Of a stretch of 64,000 bases of DNA, positions 60,890-64,000 are shown piece after piece. The number at the start of each line of letters is the position of its first letter. Positions within the stretch are counted from its first letter, which is position 1. Source of the DNA: Bryopsis sp. KO-2023 (lineage: Eukaryota; Chlorophyta; Ulvophyceae; Bryopsidales; Bryopsidaceae); the NCBI GenBank assembly GCA_030272585.1, contig BSYQ01000001.1:10307001-10371000 (forward strand), read 5' to 3'. A program made the position numbers and the translations under genes. The notes beneath the pieces are model-generated. The model was not told the origin of the DNA and made no database searches. It saw only the letters and a program-made list of their open reading frames with translations.

Positions 60890-63302
60890 CTACAATGCCA
60901 CCACCACTTTCCCGATATGCTTTCCCTGCAACATGTGGTCAATTGCATCCGGAATGCTTTCTATTCCTTGAAAGCTCTCCGAGGTGTCCACCCACACTCG
61001 AAGGCTTCCTTCGCGGAACAGCTCGAAGACCCTTTCTCGACACTTCGGGATCACAGTTGGATCCTAAAAATAGAAACACCAGTCTGTCATTCGTTCGGCA
61101 ACATTGAGGCTCAGCTTTACCAAAGTGCAAAGGAGCATTCACTACGTATTAACTTTGGGAGGGTCAGAAAAAAGGAAATGCTGATAAAAATACATACGTA
61201 CAGACACCAGCTCCTAACTATCGGTCAAACTTGTTGTGAGAGGTTTACCTTCGGCATTGCGGTCCCCATTATCGTCTGTTCGCCTCTTTTAACAGTCATG
61301 CCTTTCCAAAACAGGTCTTCTGGGGTGGGTAACCCTTCAGCTATCGGCTGCGATGCTTTCTCAGAGTCGGCATGTGGATATTGGGAAATATATCCGATGG
61401 TCAAGACCTTTCCCTTGGGGGCGAGGTTGTCCAAAGCTGCTTTCAGCATGGCGCCGCCCACTCCTTCGTATACCACATCCAGTCCGTCTGGAAACTCGTT
61501 CTTCAATACTGTTGCAACATCCTTTGGGAAAATATAGGCATTCCATCAGGACCGAATAAACTGAATGACTGAATAAGAACTGAATAACAGGTGTTCGATC
61601 GAGGTACAGCCATTAGTCATAACTTCCTGCAATTGACGAAGCAGTGAAGTTCCGACCCTTTCTCAAAACAATGCTACTGCTGGATGCTGCAAAGATAGGA
61701 AAAACAGGCTCCACTGTTCTCGCTGGCTCACCTCTAGCGTGTAATCGATAACACGTTCAAGACCCAAGCATTCCAGAGCTCTAGCCTTATGAAAACCCCC
61801 GCAAGTGGCAATCACTTTGGCTCCAGCCAGTTGAGCGAACTGCACAGCAAAATGACCAGTTCCACCGGCTGCCGCTGTCACCAGCACCGTGTCTCCAGAT
61901 TTCACTTCCAATACATTCTAAACATACACATACATGAACATTAACCCTGGAGCGTTTGTTTTCAGACCATGTGCTGCTTGGTACAAATGATTGGGGAAGG
62001 CACACTGAGAACGACATGGAAACACTCCGGATTGATACGTGTGTCGACATCAAAATTCCCCTTGGTCAGGTCGATCGATCAATAGTTTTGCAATAGTATG
62101 AAGGTGGGTGGGGTGGGAGGGACCCAAAAAAAGAAACTCGGCATTTCATTTAGATTCGATGGACCAGAAATTGGGATGCCCAAGCTGATGAGTGCCTACC
62201 TCAATCGATGCACAAGCTATCACAGCTGAAAGGGCCAGAGCTGCCATTTCTGGTGAACACATGTCCACCTTTAAACATCGGTCGACACTCGATACGGAGT
62301 ATTGGCTGAATGCAGACATTGCACTATAAGCCACATTGTCGCCCACCTGAAAGAGAAACACACAAGGATTTGGTTTTTTTTTCAACCGATCGAACCCCCA
62401 CACCATTCCCAACCGGAAATCTTCTACCTTACAGAACAAGCAAAAAACAACGACAAAAGAATCCACTGCGTATTTTACCGCCGTGCGACCCCTACCCAAG
62501 CAATGATATAATCGCTCCACCTTAAGTGTGTCGACGTCTTTTCCCGTGGCCACCACAACTCCACAAGCCTCCGCTCCCAGTCCAAACTCTTCCAGTTCGG
62601 TGTTTTTGGCAAAAATATGATCGCCCCTGGCCCTGAATGTCTCACATCCACCATTAATGCCGGCGTATTGCACACGCACCAGCACCTGAAAAATCACATC
62701 GATTGATTTTGATCGATTGACCTCACCAAAGCATCTGAATATTTTTTTCTCTCTGAACCACCACTTTCCAAGAACAAGTATGCATGCCTGTTCACCATTT
62801 TCTTGTGTGTGGAAATTAGATTGATTCTCGATTGTTTTGCTGAGTAAAAACTGCCAAAAACAACCCCCCGCTGCACTAGATGGAAATGAAAGGTGTGCAT
62901 GAGAATCCAAATAGGATCCCTATGCACAGGAAACCAAAAAGAAAAAGAGTTGCGGCAAGAAATGGGCAGCACCACATTTACATTTGCCAGCCAGCATGAT
63001 TCTCATATTACAACAAGAGGCTGGAAGCATTTAACATATTTGCAACACCAAATATATATATCATTCAATTCACCTCGTTTTCAGCTGGTGTCGGTAATGG
63101 CTTTTCAACCACAGTGGCTACATCCCTGAAACTGTCCCCAGTTTTCTTCGCAACCAGCCTCTTGTATGTTTTGGGAAGTTTCACCTTGGTCTTAGCCGCG
63201 CCAGCAGCCCCAGACTGTCAAAGCAAAACATTTAGTCATTCTTTTCTCAGTGAGCAACAACCCTACATCAGCAGAAATAGGGGGTTCTGTTGAGGATGCC
63301 AT
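60890..63302 (-). CDS. ZADH2/PTGR3-like NAD(P)H-dependent medium-chain reductase, seven exons
   Basis: Exons on the minus strand: 63302-63267, 63214-63074, 62685-62521, 62346-62200, 61917-61732, 61521-61249, 61063-60890, giving 373 residues, about the length of ZADH2. The family is the zinc-free quinone-oxidoreductase branch of medium-chain dehydrogenases and reduces activated C=C bonds of ketones or quinones. Seen in order: the GroES-like domain with VRVQYAGINGGCETFRARGD and EFGLGAEACGVVV, then GDTVLVTAAAGGTGHFAVQF, whose AAxGGxG motif binds NADPH. VYEGVGGAMLKAALDNL and IDHMLQGKHIGKVVV follow. The zinc-ligand cysteines of classical alcohol dehydrogenases are absent. Met at 63302 opens a 12-codon exon (MASSTEPPISAD) that joins in phase. 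The last residues (VVVAL) carry no peroxisome signal. The physiological substrate is unknown. Confidence 0.88.
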
Positions 63303-64000
63303 GAGACCCTGATGTCAAGCAAAATCTACCATTCAACTTTTCAAATTCGTAGGAGTTTCCATGTTGGATGTCACGTGGGGCTACGTACGCTAGTGGGCTC
63401 TGCACGAGGAATGCCTTTCACCAACTTTGTAGAGCGTTTGACTGGTGCCGGATTCCAGCCAATGGCCGTCGACCGGATTTGCATCCTGTTGAGATGTCGA
63501 GGGGAGGCTGTGGGCTCACTCTTTGGGGTGAAGACTTGCGCACCTGTCAAATCCAATTTGTTTGTGAATCTGTGGTAAATGGCGGCGGAATCGTTCCCTT
63601 AAGAAGCAACCAAGACTATGCTTGGAACGATACGCTTATTGTATCGTTTTACAACACCAACCCCGAACCAACACAACAGGTTGGTTTGGATGCGGGAAAA
63701 AAGGTTGGATTAATTGCAGGGTTGGGGTGCCATCACACATGCAGCAATTTCGCCTTGCATTATCAAAAAATTTACATTCTAGACCTTCCAGCTTGTCTGA
63801 GATAACTATAGCTAGCTGAAGCAACATAAAGCTTTACATCACAATGTCTAGCACTCTTTGAGTACAAACTCCCCCCCAGCCCCCCCCCCAAAAAAAAGAA
63901 AAAACCCAAAAAAGACACCTTCCACAAAAAAAGAAAACATCAAACTCGAATTTTCTTTCGCTTGGAATCCTCAATTTTCAACCCATCCATAACGAACCGG
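63303..64000. other. Region upstream of the ZADH2-like gene
   Basis: Presumed promoter of the minus-strand reductase. Short open frames on both strands around 63370-63800 have no recognisable similarity. The end of the window is A/C-rich (63870-63910). A gene continuing beyond the window cannot be judged. Confidence 0.35.

Overview
The window is nuclear DNA from a photosynthetic green-lineage (Viridiplantae) eukaryote. The evidence is a chlorophyll a/b light-harvesting protein of the LHCII type, a thylakoid-lumen PsbP-domain protein with a twin-arginine signal, plant-type SPIRAL2/TORTIFOLIA1 and MAA3-type SEN1 genes, and plant-type telomere-like CCCTAAA motifs. Genes are cut into many short exons by GT-AG introns of about 70-700 bp, and intergenic DNA is rich in A/T homopolymers. 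An intron-rich green alga, possibly an early-diverging streptophyte such as Mesostigma, fits best; the genus is an inference. There is no bacterial, organellar, rRNA or CRISPR content.

Layout: (1) 0-5.3 kb: a dispersed-repeat fragment, a 2-hydroxyacid dehydrogenase (+) and an unrecognised proline-rich membrane-type protein (-). (2) 5.7-11.2 kb: a complete 13-exon SEN1-type helicase (+). (3) 11.2-14.6 kb: gene-poor, homopolymer-rich DNA. (4) 14.6-19.7 kb: a PPPDE/DeSI-like isopeptidase (-) and a PsbP-domain protein (+), divergent. (5) 20.0-32.4 kb: RAD54 (-, 20 exons) and a SPIRAL2/TORTIFOLIA1-like microtubule protein (+, 13 exons), divergent. (6) 34.1-38.5 kb: CDC27/APC3 (+, 12 exons), with a perfect 46-bp inverted repeat just before its start codon. 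(7) 39.6-46.2 kb: a second copy of the dispersed repeat, then an inverted duplication carrying two head-to-head protein kinase genes. A hAT-type non-autonomous transposon with an intact 8-bp target-site duplication lies between them. (8) 47.2-48.2 kb: LHCII gene (+). (9) 49.1-55.3 kb: MCM2 (-) and a CHIP-type U-box ubiquitin ligase (+), divergent. (10) 57.0-63.3 kb: retromer VPS26 (-) and a ZADH2-like zinc-free medium-chain reductase (-), separated by a GC-rich repeat and a telomere-like tract.

I assembled exons by hand, using splice consensus, reading-phase continuity and family similarity. For 13 of the 14 gene models every junction keeps phase and the total is a whole number of codons; only the 5' end of the PPPDE gene is unresolved. 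RAD54, MCM2, CDC27, the microtubule protein and CHIP all relate to cell division or proteostasis, but nothing shows that they form a functional cluster. The most unusual features are structural: the kinase inverted duplication with its transposon, the perfect hairpin in front of CDC27, and the interstitial telomere-like tracts. I found no convincing new defence or enzymatic system.
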